From Treponema sp. (GTDB lineage: Bacteria; Spirochaetota; Spirochaetia; Treponematales; Treponemataceae): a stretch of 28,374 nucleotides of DNA. How positions within the stretch are numbered: position 1 is the first letter of the stretch; each line of letters opens with the position of its first letter. Location: assembly GCA_024691105.1 (NCBI GenBank), contig JAILNY010000139.1:1-28374 (forward strand), given 5' to 3'. The position numbers and the translations under genes are program-made. This document shows, piece by piece, positions 14,334 through 23,652 of this stretch. The notes under the pieces are model-generated. The model was not told the DNA's origin. It saw only the letters and a program-made list of their open reading frames with translations, and made no database searches.

Positions 14334-15254
14334 TTACTTAACAATCCTTTCGATTTCTTCTGCAAAAATTATTTTATAACCCTTTTTTAAAATGGCTTCG
14401 CGCTTTTCGCTTTCAAGATTGTCTTCTAAGAAAACGATGTTTCCGTCGCCCTTAAGACGTTCGTAAATTACACCGCCGCCGTCATATATACGTTTGACAA
14501 GGTTAAGCGCACGATCTAAATCAGTAAATACCGTTTTGTTAAGTTCAAACTTCTGGCCGACATAAGTTTTTCTGATTGGATTTGGCGAGCGCTTTGTATA
14601 AAATGCCTTGATTTTTGTCATCATTTCTTTTTTGTACTGGCGCTCTTCCATCTGTTGGGCAACCTGTTCAACCGAAACAAAAAGGCCCTTGTTTTCCTTC
14701 ATCATTTCTTCAGCAGTTTTTCCCTTCTGCTCGCAGACCTTTTTAAAGACCAGCATCGTCGCCATAGCATCATCGACACTCTTATGCGACTCAAGCTGAG
14801 ACAAATCGCATTCCAGAAATTCGGCCCACTCAAAAAGTTTTTTCTTTGTATCAAAAGTCTGGTTCAAAAGATTCTGGACATCAAAGGCGCGGTACATGAT
14901 AAGATCCTTGTAATAACGCTCGCATGCGCTGTTTACAAAACCGACATCATTTTCTACAGCAAAGCCTGCGACATAAGTATTTCCGTTTGAAAAGAGTTTT
15001 TTTATGCGCTTGTAATAGGATTCAAAATTCGGCTTTGCCCTGAAGTAGTCTTTTGAATAAGCAAGCTGGCATTTATTTTTTGGGCTGAATAAATACCAGT
15101 CAAATTCTGTTTCTGGGTTCATTACGATGTCATCTTTTTCGATAACATTAAATTCATCGTCGCAAAGAACATAACCGAGCGAACAGATTTTTCCGATACC
15201 GTCAAAACAGTTTGCACATTCACAGTCAAAAAATAAAAATGTCTTATGATCCAT
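14334..15254 (-). CDS. DEDDh 3'-5' exonuclease with BRCT-like C-terminal domain
   Basis: The 306-residue protein has the three exonuclease motifs of the DnaQ-like DEDDh family. They are Asp10/Glu12 in FFDCECAN, Asp103 in GFAVENDVGFV, and His157 with Asp162 in HKSVDDAMATM. All metal ligands and the catalytic histidine are present, so it should be an active 3'-5' nuclease on DNA or RNA. After a charged helical linker (about 190-232), residues about 233-306 look like a BRCT fold (FTDLDRALNLVKRIYDGGGVIYE, then LKKGYKIIFAEEIERIV). AGAGGA precedes the ATG. It lies 57 bp after pbpC on the same strand and just before the metY promoter. It could be a polymerase III epsilon-like proofreader or a repair exonuclease; the substrate is not defined by sequence. 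Confidence 0.82.
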   Translation of the reverse strand: MDHKTFLFFDCECANCFDGIGKICSLGYVLCDDEFNVIEKDDIVMNPETEFDWYLFSPKNKCQLAYSKDYFRAKPNFESYYKRIKKLFSNGNTYVAGFAVENDVGFVNSACERYYKDLIMYRAFDVQNLLNQTFDTKKKLFEWAEFLECDLSQLESHKSVDDAMATMLVFKKVCEQKGKTAEEMMKENKGLFVSVEQVAQQMEERQYKKEMMTKIKAFYTKRSPNPIRKTYVGQKFELNKTVFTDLDRALNLVKRIYDGGGVIYERLKGDGNIVFLEDNLESEKREAILKKGYKIIFAEEIERIVK

Positions 15255-15311
15255 AAATTCCTCTTAAAAACGGCACTGCTGCACAAGCAAAATGCGGCGA
15301 CCGCAATAAAA

Positions 15312-17537
15312 CTACCTTACTTCATAGAATACAATATTTTCCTGATTACCGCAAACCACACGACACACATGACGCCCGCGTTCGAGCGGAAGATGTGCAA
15401 AAAACGGCCGTCTTATCTGCGTATAAAATCTGTCATCAACGTAAATATCAAGCACATCACTTGTGCCACCGCTGACTTCAAGATTTAAGACCTGCGCAGT
15501 TTGCGAAAAATCATTTATAAAGAAACGCGAGTCATTTCTCGGGTAAACAATTTTAAGTTCTGAATCAGCGTAAGAAATTTTTCGTGAACTTTTCTCATAA
15601 CGTGAATCATTGAGCCTCAGCCAGTTTTGATATTGTTCCGGATAAGAAACAACCTTGCGGCCATGAACTCTTTCATGCCAGGTGCAGTCTCCAAGTTCAT
15701 CACCCTCGCGTACATATTCAAAAACTGAAGTCTCACAAAGCTCCGTCGCCTTCATGCCCGACAATGGACAAACTGCAACCTTTTTATAATGTTCTGGCTC
15801 CGGAATCAAAAGGCTTTCTTCATCATCAAAACGTTCAAGATAATCAAGAATATTTTTTGCAACCCAGGCAGGAAGAGAACTTCCGGTTTTACCGATGACA
15901 GTCTCACCGGAAAAATTTCCCATCCAGACGCCGACGGCATAACGCGGCGTTGCGCCTAATGCCGTAATGTTTTGAAACTGATTAGAAGTTCCTGTTTTAA
16001 AAATTGAAGGATAGTCAGTCTGGAAAGTCTGATAATATCCAAAGCCTAAAGAGCGTGCACTTTTATCAGACAGGATAGAAGCAATAAGACGAGAAGTATC
16101 TGTGCTGTAAATCTTTTCTCCTTTTGCATGAGGACCTTTCTGCCGTACACTCAAAGGATTTCCATTTTTTTCATTAAAAAACGAAAGCGGAATATAATTT
16201 CCGTCACGTACAAAAACTGTAAATGCCGGCAAAAATTCATTCATCGAAACTTCGCATGCACCAAGTGCCATTCCAAGATTCATTCTCTCTGCATTTTCAC
16301 GAACCTTACTTATATGAAGCTCTTCAAGTTTATCAGCAAACGTCTCTATTCCAAGTTGATCCAAAAGATAAACCGCAGGAATATTTAAGCTTGATGCAAG
16401 ACTTACTCTAAGACGAACAGGGCCGTAAAAACGATTGCTGAAATTAAGCGGAACATAAGCCTTGTCTTCTCCAAATTCCATTGGAACATCCGGCAAAACT
16501 GTTGTCGGCTTTACAATTCCTTTTTCAAGTGCAAGCGCATACAAAAAAGGTTTGATGCTCGACCCAGGCTGATTTTTAAATCGCACTCCGTCTATCTGTC
16601 CGGAATTTTCTTCGTCATAAAAATTACTGTTACCGACCCATGCAAGAACGCCGCCGGTTTTTACATCCATTACAAGAATACTGATATTAGAAATACGGCT
16701 GTCAACAGCCTGATCCATTGCCTTAAGTGCCATGTCCTGAGCATAAGACTGCACATCCATATTTGCAGTTAAAACAACCTCATATGGATTTTTTCCGGAG
16801 TTCTCAAAAAAATTATTTTCTTTAAGATACTGCACAAGATGAGGCATATAAAACGGATAAACATATTTTTTTTGCGGACTGTATAAAGAAGGTCGGCGAG
16901 GAATTTTTGAAAGCGTTTCAATTTCGCTGTCTGATAAATCCGAAAGCTCCTTTGCAAAATAAAGACGGCTTGCAGACATTATTCCTTCTACGTTGTTTCC
17001 AAAAGGAATTGAATTAAGATAAAGCTCAAGAATTTCGTTTTTAGAAAAGCGCGCTTCAAGCATCAATGCACAGAAAGACTCATTTATTTTTTTTAAGATT
17101 GTGCGGCGCACATTTACATTAAATTTATTTTCCTGATTTTCATAAGAATTGTTAATCATCTTTGCAAGCTGCATCGTTATAGTTGATGCGCCGCTTACAT
17201 TTTTTTGATTTGCCGTATTCTGAAAAAGCGCGCGACCGGCAGAAATAAAATCAATTCCAAGATGAAAATAAAAGCGTTTGTCCTCTTCTTTGATAAAAGT
17301 CTCTTTTATTTTTTCAGGAATCTTTTTTACGCTGATATATTCACGGCGCAGTCCGTTTGAAAGAGGAGTAACCTGAATAAGATTATGAGCGCTGTCATAA
17401 ACCCGCGTGCTGAATTCTCTGTTCAAAAAAAATTCCAGCTGCTTATATGGCAACAGCGCAAGCGTAAGATGAACAGCTGTAATCACTGCAAGTACAATAA
17501 TTACAGCCTTCATCTTTTTATTTAGAACTATCTTCAT
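15312..17537 (-). CDS. pbpC: Penicillin-binding protein 1C (bifunctional transglycosylase/transpeptidase)
   Basis: The 741-residue inner-membrane protein polymerises and may cross-link peptidoglycan. One membrane anchor lies at about 9-30. The GT51 glycosyltransferase domain carries EEDKRFYFHLGID (catalytic Glu near 85) and GASTITMQLAK (116-126). The transpeptidase domain has SSIK with nucleophile Ser326, SLN (383-385) and KTGT (514-517). The C-terminal ~100 residues fit the BiPBP_C domain characteristic of PBP1C. All catalytic motifs are intact. Its ATG overlaps the stop of the macroglobulin gene (TAATG), so translation is coupled. The yfhM-pbpC pairing is well known in Proteobacteria and is thought to provide protease trapping plus wall repair when the envelope is breached. 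Confidence 0.94.
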   Translation of the reverse strand: MKIVLNKKMKAVIIVLAVITAVHLTLALLPYKQLEFFLNREFSTRVYDSAHNLIQVTPLSNGLRREYISVKKIPEKIKETFIKEEDKRFYFHLGIDFISAGRALFQNTANQKNVSGASTITMQLAKMINNSYENQENKFNVNVRRTILKKINESFCALMLEARFSKNEILELYLNSIPFGNNVEGIMSASRLYFAKELSDLSDSEIETLSKIPRRPSLYSPQKKYVYPFYMPHLVQYLKENNFFENSGKNPYEVVLTANMDVQSYAQDMALKAMDQAVDSRISNISILVMDVKTGGVLAWVGNSNFYDEENSGQIDGVRFKNQPGSSIKPFLYALALEKGIVKPTTVLPDVPMEFGEDKAYVPLNFSNRFYGPVRLRVSLASSLNIPAVYLLDQLGIETFADKLEELHISKVRENAERMNLGMALGACEVSMNEFLPAFTVFVRDGNYIPLSFFNEKNGNPLSVRQKGPHAKGEKIYSTDTSRLIASILSDKSARSLGFGYYQTFQTDYPSIFKTGTSNQFQNITALGATPRYAVGVWMGNFSGETVIGKTGSSLPAWVAKNILDYLERFDDEESLLIPEPEHYKKVAVCPLSGMKATELCETSVFEYVREGDELGDCTWHERVHGRKVVSYPEQYQNWLRLNDSRYEKSSRKISYADSELKIVYPRNDSRFFINDFSQTAQVLNLEVSGGTSDVLDIYVDDRFYTQIRRPFFAHLPLERGRHVCRVVCGNQENIVFYEVR

Positions 17538-20500
17538 TATTTAATGATAAAGAGATAGCCGTCGCTTCGACCAAATATTTCTGGTTCATACATACATTCA
17601 GCAGTAACTGGAGGGGTTGGATAAACCCCCTTGCGTGATGCACGCATTTTTACAGTATATTCTGTTGTACCGTATCCCAAGTAATTATTAAAGAACTGAG
17701 CTTCGTTATCATAGAAGTATGAATAATTATCAGAATAATATTCCCAGTCCCAATCCCAGTCACCCCAGTAATCGTCCCAGTCAGAATATGTTCCGTGAGA
17801 ACCGTTACCAGTATCGCCGGATGTATTTTTACTTGCACCTGTACTTAAAGTTGAATCGACAATTTCTGCACCCGATGGAACAGGAAGACGAACTGCAACA
17901 AAGTTCTTTGAATGGCTCTTAACAACGCTTACCTTAACTGTATAAGTTTTTCCAGATTCCAGAATTATTACCTTTGAATCAGGCGAAACAGTTGTGACAG
18001 AGTTTCCTTCTTCATCAACGATTGAGTAAATTACTTCAAAGCCTTCGTCGCGGGCTGCGCACAATTCATCAGGAATTGCATAATTCATCTGAACTGTGTA
18101 GTAGAGAGAGCCTTTACCTTCCTTTGTAAATTCAATATCAACCGGAACATTGCGCGGAACAGACTTTAATGTAGGTCCATTAAATGAATGTGCTGTAACA
18201 ACAGGCTTTGCTCCAAGTCCCTTAAAATTACCCTGAGCAAGAACCTGACCTGCAGAATCCTGTTTTACAATTGCAGTTGAAACAAAATCAAGAGATTCAA
18301 GTTTTCGCTCTTTGATCAAAGTATAGATAGATTCAAATACACGCGCAGTTGTTGCAGTACTCTGCCAGTAACCAGATTTCTGTTTCTGTAAAAGAGTGAA
18401 CAGAACTTTATCAACAAGCTGATCACTTGGTTTTAATTCAACAAAGAGCTGCAAAATTGCACCGAGCGCTTCTGAATCATTATCATACATTCCGTAGCAG
18501 TAACCACAGTAGTAATCATTGTATCTGTCGATTGAAACTGAACGATTATGTACTACGATATTCTTTCTGATAATATCTGCAATTTCTTTTGCACGCTTTT
18601 TAGAAGTTGAATCCTTCTTTTGTCTATATGCAAGACCTGCATAGCCCATTGTTGTAAGAGAAGCCTTACTATCTTTTGCAACAATAGATTTGTAAATCTT
18701 ATCAAGACCTGAGTCTAATGAATTATCTCCCAAAAGACTGAATATGTAACATGCATAAGCCGAGTATGAATTTTCCCAATGATGATTACTCTTGTTAAAC
18801 TCATAAGACAAATAACTCTTTAATGAATTAATATCATAGCCTATTTCCTGCACAGTATATCCGCGTTCTTTTGCAAGATAGTACATGTGTGCAAATCTAA
18901 GCGAAACGTATGGGCTTGCGTAACCACTTCCAGGCCAGTACGGGAATGCACCGCTTGAATGCTGTTCACTTTTTACCTTTGCAAACCAGCTTGTAATTAC
19001 TTTGCGAGGATCATCAACCTTGCTCTTAAGTCCAAAGGTATCGATGTAGTCACCAAAAATAAGAAGCGGCCATATTCTAGAAGACTGCTGTTCAAGACAA
19101 CCATAAGGATAATTGAATACATATTTTACAGAAGATCCGAGCAAACCAATCTGAGTTGGATCAAGTGTAATTTCAATTGTTCCCATTCCGTCTTCTACCC
19201 AGCTTGGAATAATTACGCTTTCTGACTCAAAAAGTTTTTCGTTCTTAGTAAAGTTTTCTGAACCTACAACTCCGGTTGTCGTTACAGTCTCATAAGTATA
19301 AGGTTTTTCGATAAGTATTGGTGAAATTAATCTTTCGTTTAAGAGAGCAGATTTTACTTCGTAAACAAGCTCAACGTTTCCGGCAGCAAGAGCGGCAACA
19401 TTAAAGTAAACAGGAACAGTTTTACCTGCCGGCACTGTTACAGTAGCCGACGCCGCGCCGTCAATGACAGCATCTCCGGCAACCGTTAAAAGACCTTTTT
19501 CTGCATCTTCTTCATAAGTCTTTTGTGGTGCGCGTATCGAAACATTAATTGTTACCTTCTGAGGTTTTTCATCAAGGTTAGTTACAATTACACCAGACTC
19601 AGCAGTATCGCGCACTCTGAGACGGCGCGGCTGAACAGACTGTACGTTAATCGGATTCTGTACCTGAACTTCAGACTCTTCTATAGCAAACTGATTACCA
19701 TCAATTCCAAATACAGTTACACGATAAGTTGTAAGAGAATCCGGAAGTTTAAATGTTACCTTTGCCTTTCCGTTTTCATCCGTTAAAATCATCGGCTCAA
19801 ATAAAGCAGTCGGTCTAAAGTCTTTTCGTTCAGCAGATTTTTCACTATCTCCTTCATCCGAATCTCCACCCTGCAAAGTCTTTACCTTGTAAGTAACAGG
19901 ATCCATAAGATAAGAACGAGAGTCACCACCAATAACAGCAAGCGGATATCTGTCTATATCATAAAAGAATTCAATCGGATTCTGAACATGATAGTTGATA
20001 AGATCTACTACGGCACGGTCTACAACCATTACAGTAAGTTCAGAGTTCTTTACAGGAACACCGTCTTTTTTTGCTTCAAGCTCAAGTGTGATCTGACTTC
20101 CTGGACGATAAGAGTTTTTGTCAGCAGTTACCTTAACATCATAGCGCGCATGATTTAAATCAATTTTAACTGCACAGACACCGTAATAACCGTGCGGCTT
20201 TCCAAGATCAACTTCTCCATATTCATGTGTAGGCTGACCTTTGCGTACAGAATAAGAACTGATTGAAACATAGAAGACCGGCAGATATTCTTTTTTTACA
20301 GGAATTTCAATTGTTGAACATGAACCTGTTATATGACGTACTTCGCTTGAATAAATTGTATCGCGTTCAATCGTAATTAAGTAATCGCCTTCTGTAAGCG
20401 GAGTCTCCAAAAGAAGTTTTGCAGTCTCACCATCTTTGTAAGAATCTTTATCTGGAGTAAGTCTCAATGAATATGCGTTTTCAGAATCAAACCAGCTGTA

Positions 20501-23500
20501 ATCACTTCCGGTTACATAGAAACTTCTTTCTGTCTTGATGTGGTTGTTATTTTTGTCAGTTGCAGTGAATTCAATTGTATAAAAACCTGCATGCTCAGGC
20601 GTAAACGAAACAGAACCTTTTGAACTTGATGCAACAGAACCAGAAGTTACATCTTCTGATACACGATGCCAGCTTGAATAAATTCCATCTACACCATCTT
20701 CGTCTGTGTAAGTCCAGTAAGTTCGTGAAATCTTATAATTAATTTTTCCATTTACAAGAGAAGCATCTGCATAAGTTCCATCCGGCTTAAACAAAACAAA
20801 CGGAATATCTACCTTTTGTTTTGTACTTGGAAATCCCTGAGTAAAACGTTTGATTGCTCCAATATAGAAAAGACCAGGGTGAACAATTTTTCTTGCGCCT
20901 GTAAAAATTCTCTGATTAGAAATATCTGTTACAGAAATTTCTGCATTGTACAGTGTTGCCTGTCCTTCTGCATCCTGCGATGTAGGACACTGAATTCTTG
21001 TAACACCAGAATCAGAAACCTTACCATTTGCCTCAGAAATAACCTGTGCATAGTGGTCATTGCCTAACGGACCAAAAACATAATTCTGTGCTTCTGGTAC
21101 AGGAGGAATATAATCAACCGGCTGCTTATACCAGGTTGCATAATAAGATGCACCGGTTAATGCACCACCTGCAAGATAAGATGCACTCAATTCTGCAGTA
21201 ATAGTATCACCGTTATAATTTGTAACATCCGGGAATTTTGCACTTGTCTGGAATTTTGCTTTTTCAAAATAAGCAACTGTAAAATCTTCGCGAGAAATAT
21301 ATGATCCGCCGTTATAATAACAAAGTGAATAATTACCCGGCTTTAAATCTTTAGGAAGATCAAAGCTTCCATAAAAACCACCAGATGCAGAAAGGGTTCC
21401 CGAGATTCTTCCGTATTCTTCATCATCATCCCATGAACGTTTTTCAAGTCTAACTTCGTATGAACCAACTTCTGTTTGAAGTCCATCACGAGTCAAAATA
21501 CGTGCAACACCTCTAAAGCTTACAGTCTCACCCGGCTTATAAAGACCGCGGTCTGTAAACATAAAAGTGATATGATTGTATTTTTTATATGCACTATTAG
21601 GGCTTTCAGAACTAACACCAGAACGCCATGGATAATGATTATCGATATTATATGTAACCTTATCATTTCCTTTTCTTACAAAGATTGCAGTATCGTAAGA
21701 ATACGGAGCACCGGTTTTACTTGCGTCATATTTAATTTCTGCAATTCCATCTTTTCCGGTAACACCGCTTGCCATACAGAAACTTTCAATATTATCTACA
21801 TTGTTATATTTGTATGCATCATTCACGTATAAAAAGACTTCTGCACCTTCTACCGGTGTATTATCAGAAAGCTTTCTTACCATTGCAACAACACTGTCAT
21901 AACCTGCACGCGCTGTTACACCAAGATCTGTAACCTGAATCGTTGTCGTTCTTACAGAAGTAACATCATCATAATATTTTGACGACCACGGACTCCAGTT
22001 GTGTGTTTTTGCAACTGCTGAAAGCTTTACAAAACCAAGCCCCTGTTTTAAATATGGATCAAGATCAACAAGCTGAAGATGCATTTTGTTATCAAGAACA
22101 TTATCAAATCTTGTTAAATCTCCTCTTACAATAAAATCTTTTCCATTTATATAATGGGAATCAAGAGGATCTTCTGTAGACTCAACTTTATATCCGCCGT
22201 CCAAAAGATTCTGATACTCATAAATAAATTTGTGCGGAAACTGTGCTTCAAGAATTTTGTTTCCATTATCAAGTGATTTTAAATAACTTGCTGCTTTTGG
22301 AACTTCAAAGTAATCTTCATCTTCACTTTCAAGATACTGACCAAATCTATCTCTTAAGCCTGTCTTTACTGTTACATAATACTTAGTGTCATAATCAAGA
22401 GAAAGTCTGTCAATGCAGACACTCTTACCGCTTACAATAATATTCTGCGGATCAATTTTTACAGAAGGAGAAAAAACAATATTCTGCATAACAGTTGACT
22501 TATCTACACTCTGATTAAAATTGATTTCAAGTCGCATTGAACTTGGATAAAAATATCTGCGTGTTGTATGGAAAGGTCTTAAAGTATAATAATAATCTTT
22601 TACTCCAGAAGTTGTGGTAATACAAATCTCTTCATTCTTACCAAATTTTTTATTTATTTTAAGATAGAACAGATTTGAAATTTCAACAGGCTTGTACTTT
22701 GTTTTTCCATCATCATAATAACTGCTTACCGCTGTCGCAGTATACACAGCATTCTCTTTATTACCATCAAGTACAGAAGTCATCTTAGAAAAAGTTTCTG
22801 CGGATATGCGTGAATTTACTCTGACAATTACATCGCCTGCATATTCCAGTGGAACACCTGATTCATGAGAATAATAAATTGTGCGTTCAAGATTTCTTCC
22901 TGGCATGATGTCCATGATACGAAGATCTTCTGCCTTTGTTACAAAAACAACATCTCCGCTGATTTTTTTCCCATCAGTACTTTTTAAATCTTTATTAACT
23001 GTAATTGTATAAACCTTAGAAGGATCAAGAGGTTCAGAAGGAATAAAATTAAGCTGGCGTGTTCCGTTCCAGCGATACTTACCCTTTACAGGAGGATCAA
23101 TCGTAAATACATCGCTTTTATCAATCGGAACAGAAAGTGCACTTAATTCTTTTACAGGAAGGCTGAACGTTACATAAAATTCTGGATTAACAACACGTGC
23201 AGGAACATAATCCTGAGGGCCCCACATAATTACCTTTAACGGATCTTTATTCTTTTTCTTTTTTTCTTTTGAAGACTCTGTACTCTTTTCTACAACAGAG
23301 TTAAGGGCAGCAACAGCGGAGCTCAAACTATTTCGTCTTACGCTGTATTTAATTTTGTAGTCTGCAAGCTTTTTAATTTCTGGATTTGAAGAAGACTTAA
23401 TATCTTCTTCTGCCTGCTTGCGATAATCTTCTTTAAGTTCGCTAAGATATTTTTCTGCTTCTTCTGCTGAAAAATTCTGCTCAACAGCAGCAGTCTGTGC

Positions 23501-23593
23501 CAGTGCAGATGATTTTTGCTTACATCCGGAACAAAGCATTACTGCGGCAAAAACAAAAAGTAAGTTTTTTAAATTAAACTTCTTTAACTTCAT
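17537..23593 (-). CDS. Lipoprotein alpha-2-macroglobulin family protein (YfhM-like protease trap)
   Basis: The 2018-residue protein is exported and probably lipidated at Cys24 (LCSGC; residue -3 is Cys, atypical but compatible with loose spirochaete lipoboxes). After a Lys-rich linker (STESSKEKKKKNKDP) come many macroglobulin beta domains, including the MG2-type FTDRGLYKPGETVSFRG. Then come the MG/ANA-type PIRVTVFG-like region and the thioester domain with YGCLEQQS, in which Cys1499 and Gln1502 would form the internal thioester. The C-terminus has the conserved YEPEIFGRS. It is about 360 residues longer than E. coli YfhM. A Trp/Asp/Tyr-rich stretch near residues 1935-1965 replaces the usual RDDR-containing segment. 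AGGAGG lies ahead of the ATG. It is coupled to pbpC, with which it should act at the periplasmic face to trap proteases. Confidence 0.93.
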   Translation of the reverse strand: MKLKKFNLKNLLFVFAAVMLCSGCKQKSSALAQTAAVEQNFSAEEAEKYLSELKEDYRKQAEEDIKSSSNPEIKKLADYKIKYSVRRNSLSSAVAALNSVVEKSTESSKEKKKKNKDPLKVIMWGPQDYVPARVVNPEFYVTFSLPVKELSALSVPIDKSDVFTIDPPVKGKYRWNGTRQLNFIPSEPLDPSKVYTITVNKDLKSTDGKKISGDVVFVTKAEDLRIMDIMPGRNLERTIYYSHESGVPLEYAGDVIVRVNSRISAETFSKMTSVLDGNKENAVYTATAVSSYYDDGKTKYKPVEISNLFYLKINKKFGKNEEICITTTSGVKDYYYTLRPFHTTRRYFYPSSMRLEINFNQSVDKSTVMQNIVFSPSVKIDPQNIIVSGKSVCIDRLSLDYDTKYYVTVKTGLRDRFGQYLESEDEDYFEVPKAASYLKSLDNGNKILEAQFPHKFIYEYQNLLDGGYKVESTEDPLDSHYINGKDFIVRGDLTRFDNVLDNKMHLQLVDLDPYLKQGLGFVKLSAVAKTHNWSPWSSKYYDDVTSVRTTTIQVTDLGVTARAGYDSVVAMVRKLSDNTPVEGAEVFLYVNDAYKYNNVDNIESFCMASGVTGKDGIAEIKYDASKTGAPYSYDTAIFVRKGNDKVTYNIDNHYPWRSGVSSESPNSAYKKYNHITFMFTDRGLYKPGETVSFRGVARILTRDGLQTEVGSYEVRLEKRSWDDDEEYGRISGTLSASGGFYGSFDLPKDLKPGNYSLCYYNGGSYISREDFTVAYFEKAKFQTSAKFPDVTNYNGDTITAELSASYLAGGALTGASYYATWYKQPVDYIPPVPEAQNYVFGPLGNDHYAQVISEANGKVSDSGVTRIQCPTSQDAEGQATLYNAEISVTDISNQRIFTGARKIVHPGLFYIGAIKRFTQGFPSTKQKVDIPFVLFKPDGTYADASLVNGKINYKISRTYWTYTDEDGVDGIYSSWHRVSEDVTSGSVASSSKGSVSFTPEHAGFYTIEFTATDKNNNHIKTERSFYVTGSDYSWFDSENAYSLRLTPDKDSYKDGETAKLLLETPLTEGDYLITIERDTIYSSEVRHITGSCSTIEIPVKKEYLPVFYVSISSYSVRKGQPTHEYGEVDLGKPHGYYGVCAVKIDLNHARYDVKVTADKNSYRPGSQITLELEAKKDGVPVKNSELTVMVVDRAVVDLINYHVQNPIEFFYDIDRYPLAVIGGDSRSYLMDPVTYKVKTLQGGDSDEGDSEKSAERKDFRPTALFEPMILTDENGKAKVTFKLPDSLTTYRVTVFGIDGNQFAIEESEVQVQNPINVQSVQPRRLRVRDTAESGVIVTNLDEKPQKVTINVSIRAPQKTYEEDAEKGLLTVAGDAVIDGAASATVTVPAGKTVPVYFNVAALAAGNVELVYEVKSALLNERLISPILIEKPYTYETVTTTGVVGSENFTKNEKLFESESVIIPSWVEDGMGTIEITLDPTQIGLLGSSVKYVFNYPYGCLEQQSSRIWPLLIFGDYIDTFGLKSKVDDPRKVITSWFAKVKSEQHSSGAFPYWPGSGYASPYVSLRFAHMYYLAKERGYTVQEIGYDINSLKSYLSYEFNKSNHHWENSYSAYACYIFSLLGDNSLDSGLDKIYKSIVAKDSKASLTTMGYAGLAYRQKKDSTSKKRAKEIADIIRKNIVVHNRSVSIDRYNDYYCGYCYGMYDNDSEALGAILQLFVELKPSDQLVDKVLFTLLQKQKSGYWQSTATTARVFESIYTLIKERKLESLDFVSTAIVKQDSAGQVLAQGNFKGLGAKPVVTAHSFNGPTLKSVPRNVPVDIEFTKEGKGSLYYTVQMNYAIPDELCAARDEGFEVIYSIVDEEGNSVTTVSPDSKVIILESGKTYTVKVSVVKSHSKNFVAVRLPVPSGAEIVDSTLSTGASKNTSGDTGNGSHGTYSDWDDYWGDWDWDWEYYSDNYSYFYDNEAQFFNNYLGYGTTEYTVKMRASRKGVYPTPPVTAECMYEPEIFGRSDGYLFIIK

Positions 23594-23652
23594 GGGTAGC
23601 CTCCTGAAAACCGCAAAAGCGATTCTCTAAAAGACTATCATTTAAAACGATG

